Below, piece by piece: positions 35,357-44,559 of a stretch of 64,000 nucleotides of DNA; within the stretch, counting starts at the first letter, position 1; each line of letters starts with the position of its first letter. The stretch comes from Chitinophaga filiformis. Lineage in GTDB: Bacteria; Bacteroidota; Bacteroidia; Chitinophagales; Chitinophagaceae. The position numbers and the translations under genes were made by a program. The DNA is taken from positions 983,461 to 1,047,460 of the forward strand of contig NZ_FNBN01000003.1 of assembly GCF_900102545.1 (NCBI RefSeq), given 5' to 3'. Below the pieces are notes generated by a model. It searched no databases. It worked only from the letters and a program-made list of their open reading frames with translations, and was not told the DNA's origin.

Positions 35357-36820
35357 CTACTTCAACATCTGCTGCTTATACACACCAAAAGTATGAATAG
35401 CGGCACATGCCTTGCCTTCAGTAATCCGTAGTCGTACATATTTAGCCGTCAAAGGCTTAAACTTCACAAGCCATTTATAACCGATCGACTGCTTCCCCGT
35501 TGCCTCTGGAATAGGAATCCAGTTTTTACCATTATTTGAGTAATCAACAGACCATCCCGTAGTACGATGACCCAGCTCAATTACTTCCTGCAACATCAGC
35601 ACATCGAATGTTTTTGCAGTACCAAGATTGAAAACTATCGTGTCTGTGCTGGCATTATCAGCTGTTGCATAGTAGGTGCTCTCAAGATTATCCACCATGT
35701 TGGCTGGCTTGTAGTTTGCACCACGGGGATGGAGTGTCGTGATGGTAGCGCCACTGGCAAGGTTGGTTTTAAAAGTACCGCGAATCAGTGCTCCCAGGCT
35801 ATCACTTCTTTTGGCATCAACGGGAGATATCAATCCTTCCTTATTGGGAGGATAGTTTAAAAGCAACACGCTGTTGTGTCCTACAGAGTTAAAATAAATA
35901 TCCCATAGTGTGGCAAGACTTTTTACCCGTGTATCTTCTTCCGAATGATAAAACCAACTCGGACGGATTGATACATCCACCTCGGCTGGTACATAGGCAG
36001 CTCCATCCAGTTCTCCATGGTTTAATGCGGAGATATTATCGGATTCATTCTTTATGGAGGATAAATTGATCGTTGACCAGCATGGATCACCGGCTATGCC
36101 TGATTCATTTCCCACCCAACGGCAGTCGGCAAAGGCATTAGAGTTTTTTGTTCCGAAGACAACGCAATTGGGTTGTAGTCGGCGAACGGAATCCGCCCAT
36201 CTTGTATAATAAGCGGTTGTAAGTTTGTCAGCACCTGCGCCATCCCACCATATTTCCCAGATCGGGCCGTAATTCCTCAACAGTTCTGATAGCTGATCGG
36301 CGTAGTAATTACTGTAATCATCTGTTCCGTATCTGGAATCATGTCTGTCGTGCGGACCGAGATATATCCCGGCTTTAATACCTGCGGACTTGCAGGCATC
36401 CGTAAATTCCCTGACAATATCTCCTTTCCCATCTTTCCACGGACTGTTTTTAACTGAATAGTTGGTATGTGCAGTTGGCCAGTTACAAAAGCCGTCTGCA
36501 TGCTTTGCCACAAAGATAGCGCTTGTAATGCCGGCGCTTTTGAGCACACCGGTCCATTGATTGCAATCCAGCGCAGTTGGATTGAATAGTCGTGGACTTG
36601 CCGTTCCATCTCCCTCATTATCATTCGTAAAAGTATTCATGCCGAAATGAAAGAAGGCTATCATCTCGCGGTGGTACCATTCAATCTGCCTGGCATTGGG
36701 TACCGGACCTACAGGAGAGGGGGCCGTTTGTCCATTCACCTGAGACGGTAAAAAGACGCCTATTGCTGATATAAAACACAGGCGTGCTGTTAATTGTAAT
36801 ACAATCTGCTTAAAGTTCAT
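35357..36820 (-). CDS. Alpha-L-fucosidase, GH29, with C-terminal discoidin-like domain
   Basis: A 487-residue exported enzyme with a signal peptide ending near NGQ. Residues about 40-350 are a GH29 barrel: FFHFGMNTF, AKHADGFCNWPTA (family HHDGF-like segment) and EIWWDGAGA, which holds the nucleophile aspartate. The C-terminal part (about 355-485) is a discoidin/F5-8 type C-like domain (LRITEGKACAAIHTFGVY). It removes terminal fucose from glycans in the periplasm or at the cell surface. The gene is the last of PUL A and starts 27 bases after the GH2 gene. Confidence 0.92.
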   Translation of the reverse strand: MNFKQIVLQLTARLCFISAIGVFLPSQVNGQTAPSPVGPVPNARQIEWYHREMIAFFHFGMNTFTNDNEGDGTASPRLFNPTALDCNQWTGVLKSAGITSAIFVAKHADGFCNWPTAHTNYSVKNSPWKDGKGDIVREFTDACKSAGIKAGIYLGPHDRHDSRYGTDDYSNYYADQLSELLRNYGPIWEIWWDGAGADKLTTAYYTRWADSVRRLQPNCVVFGTKNSNAFADCRWVGNESGIAGDPCWSTINLSSIKNESDNISALNHGELDGAAYVPAEVDVSIRPSWFYHSEEDTRVKSLATLWDIYFNSVGHNSVLLLNYPPNKEGLISPVDAKRSDSLGALIRGTFKTNLASGATITTLHPRGANYKPANMVDNLESTYYATADNASTDTIVFNLGTAKTFDVLMLQEVIELGHRTTGWSVDYSNNGKNWIPIPEATGKQSIGYKWLVKFKPLTAKYVRLRITEGKACAAIHTFGVYKQQMLK

Positions 36821-36847
36821 ATTAAAAGCTATTAAGTTGATCTCGTT

Positions 36848-39800
36848 TTATTTACCATGTAAGGGGGCATACGGTTGTATGCTGAATGATAATGTAGTCG
36901 GTTTAAATGGAATATAATACTGAGGTAATGGAATAGGACCACAACTGGCATTGCCGAGCCCCATCTGAGCCTTATCAAGGCTTAGAATAGTTTCCTGCCT
37001 CCTGTGTAATTCATACAGGTGTTGTGCTGCCCATAGATCCTGGTCGGTATAATGCAGTGCCGTAAAACTTAGCTGATCATCTGCAGTAAACAGAATTCCT
37101 TTATCATCCGCATCCGTTAGTTTTACCCAGCGAACATCTTCGCGGTTGGCCATTCCCTGCGGACGTTCATATTGTTCCAGCATATCATCTACAGTACGTT
37201 GATATTGCCCTATATCGGCAGCCGTTTTTCTATCTGCATAGTTTTCAAAAGGCCCCCGACCATACCATTCAACATTTTCCAGTCCAGGGTTCAACGTCAT
37301 ACGCAATCCGAGACGGGGAATAGGCAAACCGCTGGTATCAGGGGTAAAGTCTGCCTTCACGTGAATGAAGCCATTCCCATATACGGTGTATTGCATGTGG
37401 GTCACTACCTTGAAACCTGAGCGCGTAGCTGCGGTAGTGGTAGTGGAGACTTCAACAGATTTACTGCCGACAGGTTTTACTGCAAAACTGTTCAGTGTAT
37501 ATTGCAGACTATCATAACCGGCCTGCATCCATTCAATGGCAGGACCTCTTTCTTTGGTACGGTCATTATCCAGCCTTGCGCGATACAGGTTAGACACAGG
37601 TCCATTTTGCGCACCGTTGATGATAACATGATCGCCATATTGAAGTGAAGAGATATTGCCGGTAGATTTATCAAATGCGATAGAGTAATCCTTACCATTT
37701 ATTTGCACCCTGGCACCATCCTGTTGCAGCGTTACATCGGGCAACTCCGCCACGTTAAGCGCTGCTTTTGGGAGGGTATTGAAAGGTACTTTCATTTGTT
37801 CATGCGCTACCTCGGTTCCCTGTTTTGCCCACAAAGCATCCTCACGCAGGCGGAATGCTACCCGCAGCCAATATTCAGCGCCTGGTGTCAATACAGGTTT
37901 CTGCCAGGGGATTGTTACAATAGTAGAATCATTGGGCGACAAATGTACAGGTGCTAATATACCTGATTGTATCACCCTGCCATTTTCAGATAAGGTCCAG
38001 GTGCATTCAAAAGCATCCAGGTTGAGGAAATCATATTTATTCCTGATGGCAACACGTCCTGTTTGTCCGTCGGCCATGCTGATCTTTACATACTGGTATA
38101 CTTTTCTGACATCTTCCAGCTTAGGCGTAAACTTCCTGTCTGAAGTAGTGAGCCCTTTAATGCTGAACGTACCGTCATTGGGTTTGTCGCCAAAATCACC
38201 ACCGTAGGCAATAAATGTCTTACCAGTTGTATCGCCGGGAATCCGTTTATTAACACCCTGGTCTACCCATTCCCAGATACAACCTCCAATGAGGCGCTTA
38301 TGTGATTCAATGGCATCCCAGTATTCCTGCAGGTTACCTCCGGAGTTACCCATCACGTGCTCATATTCGCACATAAAGAAAGGCTTGGAGGACGTTTTTT
38401 CTCCTTCAGCTATCAGTGTGTTCACTGAAGGATACATGGTAGATTCAATATCTGCTATGTCATTATATCCTTCATAATGGATGGGCCGGGAGCTATCTAT
38501 CGCCCGTATGGCAGCTTTGCCTGCTACAAAATTCTCGCCTCCCCATGATTCATTGCCCATAGACCAGATAATGACTGATGGATGGTTCTTGTCACGTTCT
38601 ACCAGGCGTACCTGCCGGTCAACATAAGCCTTTTTCCATGCAGGATCTTTCGTCAGCTGATCGCCCATACCATGTGTTTCAAGGTTGGCTTCATCTACTA
38701 CATACAAACCGTATTCATCACAGAGCTGATACCATAGTGGATCATTGGGATAATGACAGGTACGTACGGTGTTGATATTACATTGTTTCATCAGGGTGAT
38801 ATCCCGTATCATGGTTGCCCTTGGTACTGCCTTGCCATAAGCGGGATGTACCTCATGACGGTTTACACCTTTCAGTAATATCGGTTCACCATTCACCCAA
38901 AGGCGACTGTCTTTTATTTCTACTTTTCTGAAACCAAATCTTGATGAAAGGGTTTCCAGCACTTGTCCCTGCTTATCCCTCAGTGTCAGTAATACGGTAT
39001 AAAGACTGGGCGTCTCAGCTGTCCATAGTGTGGGGCGACTGATATTGGCCTTTAGTGTATATGTTTTAGCAGTTAAGCCTTTCAGTGCTTCCACAGCCTG
39101 ATTGATGCTGGAACACAGTTTGCCGGAAGGATCATAGACATCAACTGTAACCGTGGATGCTGCCGCAGCTGCATTGCCGTCATTCTTTATATCTGTTTTT
39201 GCAGAAAAGACGGCTGATTTAAAATCTGAAGCAAGGTCTGATTGCAGGAAGTAGTCCTGTATATGCACCTTAGGTTTCGCATAGAGGTATACGCTTCTGT
39301 GGATACCACTGAAGCGGAACATATCCTGATCTTCCAGGTAACTGCCATCACTCCATTTGTATACTTCCACGGCAACCAGGTTCTTTCCGGGTTTGATATA
39401 TTTTGTGATGTCAAATTCTGCCGGGTTGAAACTGCTCTCGCTATAACCTACCTTTTGCCCATTTACCCAGACATACATGGCGCTGATCACACCGTCAAAA
39501 TGGATGAATACTTCTTTCCCGTTCCAGTTAGCCGGAACGTCGAAATTCCTGCGGTAAGATCCTACCGGATTGGGCTCTTTCGCCGTCGTCCAGTCTGCAG
39601 GTACTGCTCCCATTACCCTGGGAGGATCTACTTTAAAAGGGTATTCAATGTTCGTATAAATAGGTGTACCATAGCCCTGCATTTCCATATTGGACGGTAC
39701 GGGAATGCTTGCCCATTGTGTGGCATCAAAATCCGCTTTATAGAAATCAAGCGGTCTCTCAGAAGGTTGTTTTACCCAATGGAATTTCCAGGTGCCATCT

Positions 39801-40000
39801 AATGATACATACCAAGGGGATGTTGATGGCACATCCTTTAATGCCTGTTCTCTGCCGGCGTAAGGAATACAGATGGTACGGGCTGGTTCTTTGTTGATAC
39901 CTAATACCTGTTCGTTCTCCCAGTCATTACTTTGCGCATGGATAGTGGCATGACCTGCTACGAGCAGGCATGTGGTAATACCAAATGTTTTGAGACCCAT
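36848..40000 (-). CDS. Beta-galactosidase, GH2 (LacZ-type)
   Basis: A 1050-residue exported enzyme with a signal peptide ending at HAQ. It has the GH2 architecture: sugar-binding domain, immunoglobulin-like domain, TIM barrel, DUF4981 and beta-galactosidase small-chain domain. The acid/base glutamate is in MGNESWGG (Glu484) and the nucleophile in CEYEHVMGNSGG (Glu545), matching E. coli LacZ Glu461 and Glu537. EVHPAYG and ANLETHGMG are further GH2 motifs. It likely removes beta-linked galactose from oligosaccharides imported or trimmed by PUL A; a role on other beta-glycosides is possible. Confidence 0.94.
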   Translation of the reverse strand: MGLKTFGITTCLLVAGHATIHAQSNDWENEQVLGINKEPARTICIPYAGREQALKDVPSTSPWYVSLDGTWKFHWVKQPSERPLDFYKADFDATQWASIPVPSNMEMQGYGTPIYTNIEYPFKVDPPRVMGAVPADWTTAKEPNPVGSYRRNFDVPANWNGKEVFIHFDGVISAMYVWVNGQKVGYSESSFNPAEFDITKYIKPGKNLVAVEVYKWSDGSYLEDQDMFRFSGIHRSVYLYAKPKVHIQDYFLQSDLASDFKSAVFSAKTDIKNDGNAAAAASTVTVDVYDPSGKLCSSINQAVEALKGLTAKTYTLKANISRPTLWTAETPSLYTVLLTLRDKQGQVLETLSSRFGFRKVEIKDSRLWVNGEPILLKGVNRHEVHPAYGKAVPRATMIRDITLMKQCNINTVRTCHYPNDPLWYQLCDEYGLYVVDEANLETHGMGDQLTKDPAWKKAYVDRQVRLVERDKNHPSVIIWSMGNESWGGENFVAGKAAIRAIDSSRPIHYEGYNDIADIESTMYPSVNTLIAEGEKTSSKPFFMCEYEHVMGNSGGNLQEYWDAIESHKRLIGGCIWEWVDQGVNKRIPGDTTGKTFIAYGGDFGDKPNDGTFSIKGLTTSDRKFTPKLEDVRKVYQYVKISMADGQTGRVAIRNKYDFLNLDAFECTWTLSENGRVIQSGILAPVHLSPNDSTIVTIPWQKPVLTPGAEYWLRVAFRLREDALWAKQGTEVAHEQMKVPFNTLPKAALNVAELPDVTLQQDGARVQINGKDYSIAFDKSTGNISSLQYGDHVIINGAQNGPVSNLYRARLDNDRTKERGPAIEWMQAGYDSLQYTLNSFAVKPVGSKSVEVSTTTTAATRSGFKVVTHMQYTVYGNGFIHVKADFTPDTSGLPIPRLGLRMTLNPGLENVEWYGRGPFENYADRKTAADIGQYQRTVDDMLEQYERPQGMANREDVRWVKLTDADDKGILFTADDQLSFTALHYTDQDLWAAQHLYELHRRQETILSLDKAQMGLGNASCGPIPLPQYYIPFKPTTLSFSIQPYAPLHGK

Positions 40001-40143
40001 TTCCTGTTTTTATATTTACAATTAATATTGCTTGGTTTGTTTGTTGAAAATACCAGTTCACACGAGACTGCTGCGAGACAGCTGAATACCTCCACAATCA
40101 GGCTCGTCAGCAGCCCCGCGCTAGTGGTAGACTCTAACAACAA
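40001..40143. other. Gap inside PUL A with an imperfect inverted repeat
   Basis: No gene is seen. GACTGCTGCGAGAC (40066-40079) and GGCTCGTCAGCAGCC (40101-40115) are imperfectly complementary and could form a hairpin in the minus-strand transcript between the GxGYxYP and GH2 genes. This may be a processing or partial-termination site that lowers expression of the two glycosidase genes. Confidence 0.35.
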
Positions 40144-41751
40144 CTATTTATTTCCCAGATTCGCTTTCACGAGTTTTACAAAAACATCCGGCGTAACTAC
40201 GCGTACATTGGCATTTAAACCGTCTACGACCTTTTTGACACTGGCCAGGTCTTTTGTCCAGGTATGAACAAACACCAGTGTATAACCCGATGCGCTCGAT
40301 GGATCGGCAGGGCGCGAGTTTATATTGCTGATCACGGCCGCCTCTTCTTCCAACCCTGCCCAGAGATTGTCTCTCGCTTCTATCACGGGTTTACCATTGT
40401 CTGCAAACTGAATGCTTCCATTTGGGGCTTCTCCATAGCCCGTATAGATCAATCCGTCTATATTGCTTTGCGACAAATATTTATTCCAGAGGTCCATACG
40501 CCCGATAGCGCCCTGGTCCAGTATGTTCACAATATTGAGATCTGCCTTTGCCATGAAAGTATTCAACCTGTTAAGGTATTTATCAAAGGCGGCAGCTGGC
40601 ATTTTGCTGGGGAAGGTATAACCGCTTCCGCTGGGCCCCGCTACAAATCGATCTTTGCCGGATGCATTTTCATAATACCAGCGTAATGCAGCGGGTGCAA
40701 GATCGACCAGCGAAGGGCTGATCGTATATCCCATATTAAAGGAACCGCGGATTGGGTTACTAAAATAGTTCTGTAAAGACCAGAGGTCATATGCAATGTT
40801 ATCGCCATCGCTTACCAGGAATGTTACATAATGTACATTGGGCTCTGTAACAGGTGTTGCCGGTGTTTTTTGACGGATAGCATTGTTGTCGTATATACTG
40901 CTGAGCGGAGCAAGGTTAGCTGCGAGATCTGTAGGAAGCATTACCACCCCGGCTTCAGCCGCATTAGATACCATTGAGAATTCTTCCTGCCCGTACCCGA
41001 AGCAAAAAGCTTCGGGGTCAAGGTGCTTCAATACTGTTTTGCGCCAGGACGTTTCACCGTCATAGAAAGTGAACGCGTTGGTGAGTGTGATGTAATCGCG
41101 CAGGTGATGATTGATAGTGGGTGTCAGTTCTGCTGCGAGGGCATTGCTAAAAGCCTTCGGATAATTGCTGTATACCCATTTTTCATCGCGTGTACGGACA
41201 TCTGCTTTGCGGGTGCTAATACCCGCCGCAATTACGGCAGTTTCCAGGCTTGCATCCACCGCAATAGCGTTCATCGGACCACATAAAGCCGTGGCTGCTG
41301 TCAGCGATCTTTGATTAGTGGCACGATTATACAACACATATCCGCTTATTTTTGATTTAAAGCGACCTACAAGGTCAGCCCAGGAACTATAGTTAGTAAG
41401 GGTAATACCATATTTACTGTTCATATAGTTTGTCCATACGGCAGAAGGACCTCCTTCGTCGATGTATATCTGTTCCGCAGAACTTTTGGCAATAAGCCCC
41501 TGTAAAGTAGCGACCAATACTTTCTGTTCAGCAGAAAGATTGTTACCGCTGATCACACAAAGTGATTTTAGTGCAGCCCCTTTCTGGTGCAGCACACCCC
41601 GGTTGAGCACCTGGGTGTTTTTTACCGTATCATTTTTTGAGGCATCTATAGGAGTGCCAGTGATAGCTGGTGATTGATTATTGTTTTTGCTACAGGCAAA
41701 ACATCCAATACCAGCTGCGATCAGCAGCGTGCAAACAAGCTTTTTCTTCAT
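40144..41751 (-). CDS. GxGYxYP-domain lipoprotein (putative glycoside hydrolase)
   Basis: A 535-residue lipoprotein: the signal peptide ends in a cysteine (CFACSKNN). The central segment SGSGYTFPSK corresponds to the GxGYxYP motif that names the family, and DGDNIAYDLW is another conserved acidic stretch. The family occurs in Bacteroidota PULs and is predicted to be glycoside hydrolase-like, but its activity is unproved as far as I know. Its place between the DUF1735 protein and the GH2 gene suggests it acts on the PUL A glycan at the cell surface. Confidence 0.82.
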   Translation of the reverse strand: MKKKLVCTLLIAAGIGCFACSKNNNQSPAITGTPIDASKNDTVKNTQVLNRGVLHQKGAALKSLCVISGNNLSAEQKVLVATLQGLIAKSSAEQIYIDEGGPSAVWTNYMNSKYGITLTNYSSWADLVGRFKSKISGYVLYNRATNQRSLTAATALCGPMNAIAVDASLETAVIAAGISTRKADVRTRDEKWVYSNYPKAFSNALAAELTPTINHHLRDYITLTNAFTFYDGETSWRKTVLKHLDPEAFCFGYGQEEFSMVSNAAEAGVVMLPTDLAANLAPLSSIYDNNAIRQKTPATPVTEPNVHYVTFLVSDGDNIAYDLWSLQNYFSNPIRGSFNMGYTISPSLVDLAPAALRWYYENASGKDRFVAGPSGSGYTFPSKMPAAAFDKYLNRLNTFMAKADLNIVNILDQGAIGRMDLWNKYLSQSNIDGLIYTGYGEAPNGSIQFADNGKPVIEARDNLWAGLEEEAAVISNINSRPADPSSASGYTLVFVHTWTKDLASVKKVVDGLNANVRVVTPDVFVKLVKANLGNK

Positions 41752-41762
41752 GTCTGTTGGGT

Positions 41763-42752
41763 TTAGAATATTTGTACTTCCGCGATATTGGTGCTGGATG
41801 TAGCGTATACTTTTGTCACGGTTATTTTCACATACCTGGCATCTTTCAATGTAGACACAAAGTATCTGTACCAGGGCTGGCCGGCATCATGTGGCATATC
41901 TTTAATACTGGCAACATCATCCCAGGTAACATTATCAGCACTTACAGACACCGTAACGTCCTGCGGTTGTCCATGGCCCTCTGTTTGCCAGTCGCCTTCA
42001 AAATAGCGGTCCATAATGCCGATACCATGTACCGGTTTCACTTCACCCATATCAATGATAATATAATGTGGAGGTCCGGGTTCTCCGCCTGACCATTTCG
42101 AGTTCCAGAAAGTGCCCGGATCTCCATCAATAGCTGCTTTAGCAAGGCCATTGCCGCCACCTTCCGCAGGTTCTTCGGTGGAGAAACCGGCAATACTCCA
42201 GTTACTTTCATCATAAGGTTGCATGCTCGCGAGATCAGCAGTTCCGTTTACAACAAAATAAGTGGTTTGTTGATAGCCACTTCCTGCGGCCCCGGTAATG
42301 CTTTCTATGCTTATGGGAATCATATAATCCTGGAATGGATTTATTCTATCCTTTGCTATTATTTTAAGCGCTAAGTTTCCTGTACCGGTGGCTCCTTTCA
42401 GAATGGTGGCACTGGTCTGCAGCTCGTAGCTGCCTGCCGGTAATAGCGGGTAATTGGTGCCGTTTTCTTCATTGAACTTTGCTACGAGAGCAGTGTCTGC
42501 TTTGAAATGTATGGTAATCTCATTGGCAGCGTTTATACCAGATACGGTAGCATAGTCAGTTCCTGTCATGACGGCGCTGTAGGATACTATAAATGGCGTA
42601 TCTGCAATGGCAAATTCCCTTTTTACAATACCTTTTCCAGCGTCTGGCATGTAGACGGTTCCGGCGGAATGATCATCTTTTTTGCATGCGGCAATAAGAG
42701 CAGCGGCTAAAAGAAATGTGTATATATATAGATGTGAATGCTTTGTTTTCAT
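41763..42752 (-). CDS. Surface glycan-binding lipoprotein with DUF1735 and discoidin domains
   Basis: A 329-residue lipoprotein: signal peptide with lipobox (LIAACKKDD). Residues about 30-160 match the DUF1735/BT_3987 N-terminal domain, and 180-329 the F5/8 type C (discoidin) domain (AIDGDPGTFWNSKWSGGEP, VKITVTKVYA). Such proteins commonly follow SusD in PULs and act as extra glycan-binding proteins on the outer membrane. It follows the SusD gene by 18 bases and precedes the GxGYxYP gene by 11, so all are in one transcript. Confidence 0.88.
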   Translation of the reverse strand: MKTKHSHLYIYTFLLAAALIAACKKDDHSAGTVYMPDAGKGIVKREFAIADTPFIVSYSAVMTGTDYATVSGINAANEITIHFKADTALVAKFNEENGTNYPLLPAGSYELQTSATILKGATGTGNLALKIIAKDRINPFQDYMIPISIESITGAAGSGYQQTTYFVVNGTADLASMQPYDESNWSIAGFSTEEPAEGGGNGLAKAAIDGDPGTFWNSKWSGGEPGPPHYIIIDMGEVKPVHGIGIMDRYFEGDWQTEGHGQPQDVTVSVSADNVTWDDVASIKDMPHDAGQPWYRYFVSTLKDARYVKITVTKVYATSSTNIAEVQIF

Positions 42753-42770
42753 GACTGAGTTGTTATACGA

Positions 42771-44540
42771 TTAATACCCTGGATTCTGTCCGTTTACCCA
42801 TGCATCTTTACCGCCATTTTGCGCCCGGATCTTATAGTTACGATCCAATACATTCTGCGGAATGGGCATGGTGTACATTTTGGGAAGGAATAAACGGTTG
42901 CTCACATTCGTTCTTGTGTAAACGAATGAGCCGTTATCAGCCGTTATCACCATGCCTACTTCCGGCCGGTTTAATACACCAGGAGTGCCATCAGGCATTT
43001 TATCCGCAATCTTCCAACGTAATACATCCCACCAGCGTTTATCTTCAAATGACAGTTCAACACGACGTTCACGACGAATGATCTCCCGCATTTTGTCCTT
43101 ATTTACGGCGCCATAGGTAGCCTCTACAGTGGGCATGTTATTGTTACGGGTCCGTACTTTATTCACTGCCGCCAGCACGTCGGGTGTAGGCCCATTCACT
43201 TCATTTTCGGCTTCTGCAAAACTGAGCAGCACTTCTGCATAGCGGAAGAACATATAATTCTGATAAGAGGTGCTGTTAGCCCGGTTATCGCTTCCCACAA
43301 CGCTTTCATCCAGTCTTTTGCAGGCATAATAACCCGTATGCGTAACATCACTGCTATAACCGAGATCTATTTCATTTTCTGTACTTCTGCCCAGGCCTAC
43401 TACCATCCGGAGGGTGTCGCCCTGCCATGGAGATCCGTTAAAAAGGATCGTCTGGTAGAAACGTTTTTCCCTGTTTACATATGGATGTTGAGGATCATAA
43501 CCGGAACCGGATTCTCCGATGGCTTTTCCGTTGGCCATGGAGAATTCATCTACCAGTTCCTGTGTAGGCTGGAAGTTACCCCATGCTACTTCGGTTCCAT
43601 TGACGATAGTAGGGCCTTCTTTACCTTCCAGTTGTCCGCCTTTACCAGGCATATATTGTCTGGCGAAAATGGATTCAATGCTATTGTTGGCTGTTTTCAG
43701 GAATAAATTCCGGAAGTCAGGATACAGATCATACACCCCAAGGTCTATCACTGCCTTGTTGGTCGCTGCTGCTTTTTTCCATTTCTCCAGGTCACCGCCC
43801 GGATTAGCCGCATTGCCTGAATTGCGTAATGGACTGGCTTCATAGAGTTCACACCATCCTTTCAGCGTAAGTGCCGCGCCTTTTGTAGGTCTGCCGGGTT
43901 CTGACTGATTAAGAGGTAAGGTAGTGGCTATATCTGCCAGTTCATTCGTAATAAACTGGAAGGTTTCTGCCTCTGTGCTTCTTGGTACATAGATGCTGTC
44001 GCCCTGTGTGATATTGTCCAGTGTTCTTGTGATAACAGGTACACCTCCATAGGCCATCCACAGCCAGTGATAGAACATCGCGCGGAGAAAGCGCACTTCA
44101 GCGATCCTTTTGGTTTTATAATCGTCGGGCAGCGCTGATGCGGTTACTTTTTCTATGAACAGGTTACATTTCCTGATCTTCTCATAGTTGCCGGTCCTGC
44201 CATCATTGTTATCTGTTTTTCCCCAGTACCACATATCCCAGGGCCCGCGGGGCAGGTTGGAAGGCGTTACATTGGCCACACGTATATTGGCATATCCCTG
44301 CATCCAGGTAACACCTACATCAGAGTTGTCAGTATATTGGTCCAGGTGTTCCGTTTCATTATTCATGTCCGGAAGCGAATTGTAAACATCATTCAGGAAG
44401 AGGTCGGCATTGGCCGCTGAGGACCATACAATATCATCACCCACGCGATCTCTTGGTGATATTTCCAGGGAGTTTTTATTACAGGCTGTCAGCGCTATAC
44501 CAACGAGGGCAATAAGGCAGCTTTGTTTTATCGTGATCAT
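42771..44540 (-). CDS. SusD/RagB-family glycan-binding lipoprotein of PUL A
   Basis: About 589 residues from the ATG at 44540 (MITIKQSCLI); a longer reading overlaps the SusC gene. The lipobox is LTACNK. The N-terminal SusD-like TPR region and the C-terminal motifs FFRYAEVLLSFAEAENE and RRERRVELSFEDKRWWDVLR identify it. It should sit on top of the SusC channel encoded directly upstream and deliver oligosaccharides to it. Confidence 0.94.
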   Translation of the reverse strand: MITIKQSCLIALVGIALTACNKNSLEISPRDRVGDDIVWSSAANADLFLNDVYNSLPDMNNETEHLDQYTDNSDVGVTWMQGYANIRVANVTPSNLPRGPWDMWYWGKTDNNDGRTGNYEKIRKCNLFIEKVTASALPDDYKTKRIAEVRFLRAMFYHWLWMAYGGVPVITRTLDNITQGDSIYVPRSTEAETFQFITNELADIATTLPLNQSEPGRPTKGAALTLKGWCELYEASPLRNSGNAANPGGDLEKWKKAAATNKAVIDLGVYDLYPDFRNLFLKTANNSIESIFARQYMPGKGGQLEGKEGPTIVNGTEVAWGNFQPTQELVDEFSMANGKAIGESGSGYDPQHPYVNREKRFYQTILFNGSPWQGDTLRMVVGLGRSTENEIDLGYSSDVTHTGYYACKRLDESVVGSDNRANSTSYQNYMFFRYAEVLLSFAEAENEVNGPTPDVLAAVNKVRTRNNNMPTVEATYGAVNKDKMREIIRRERRVELSFEDKRWWDVLRWKIADKMPDGTPGVLNRPEVGMVITADNGSFVYTRTNVSNRLFLPKMYTMPIPQNVLDRNYKIRAQNGGKDAWVNGQNPGY

Positions 44541-44559
44541 GTTTCTTTCGGTTAATTGT

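Noticed and set aside
39958..40143. 61-residue minus-strand frame across the start of the GH2 gene
   Set aside because: It overlaps the GH2 signal peptide in another frame and shows no motif.
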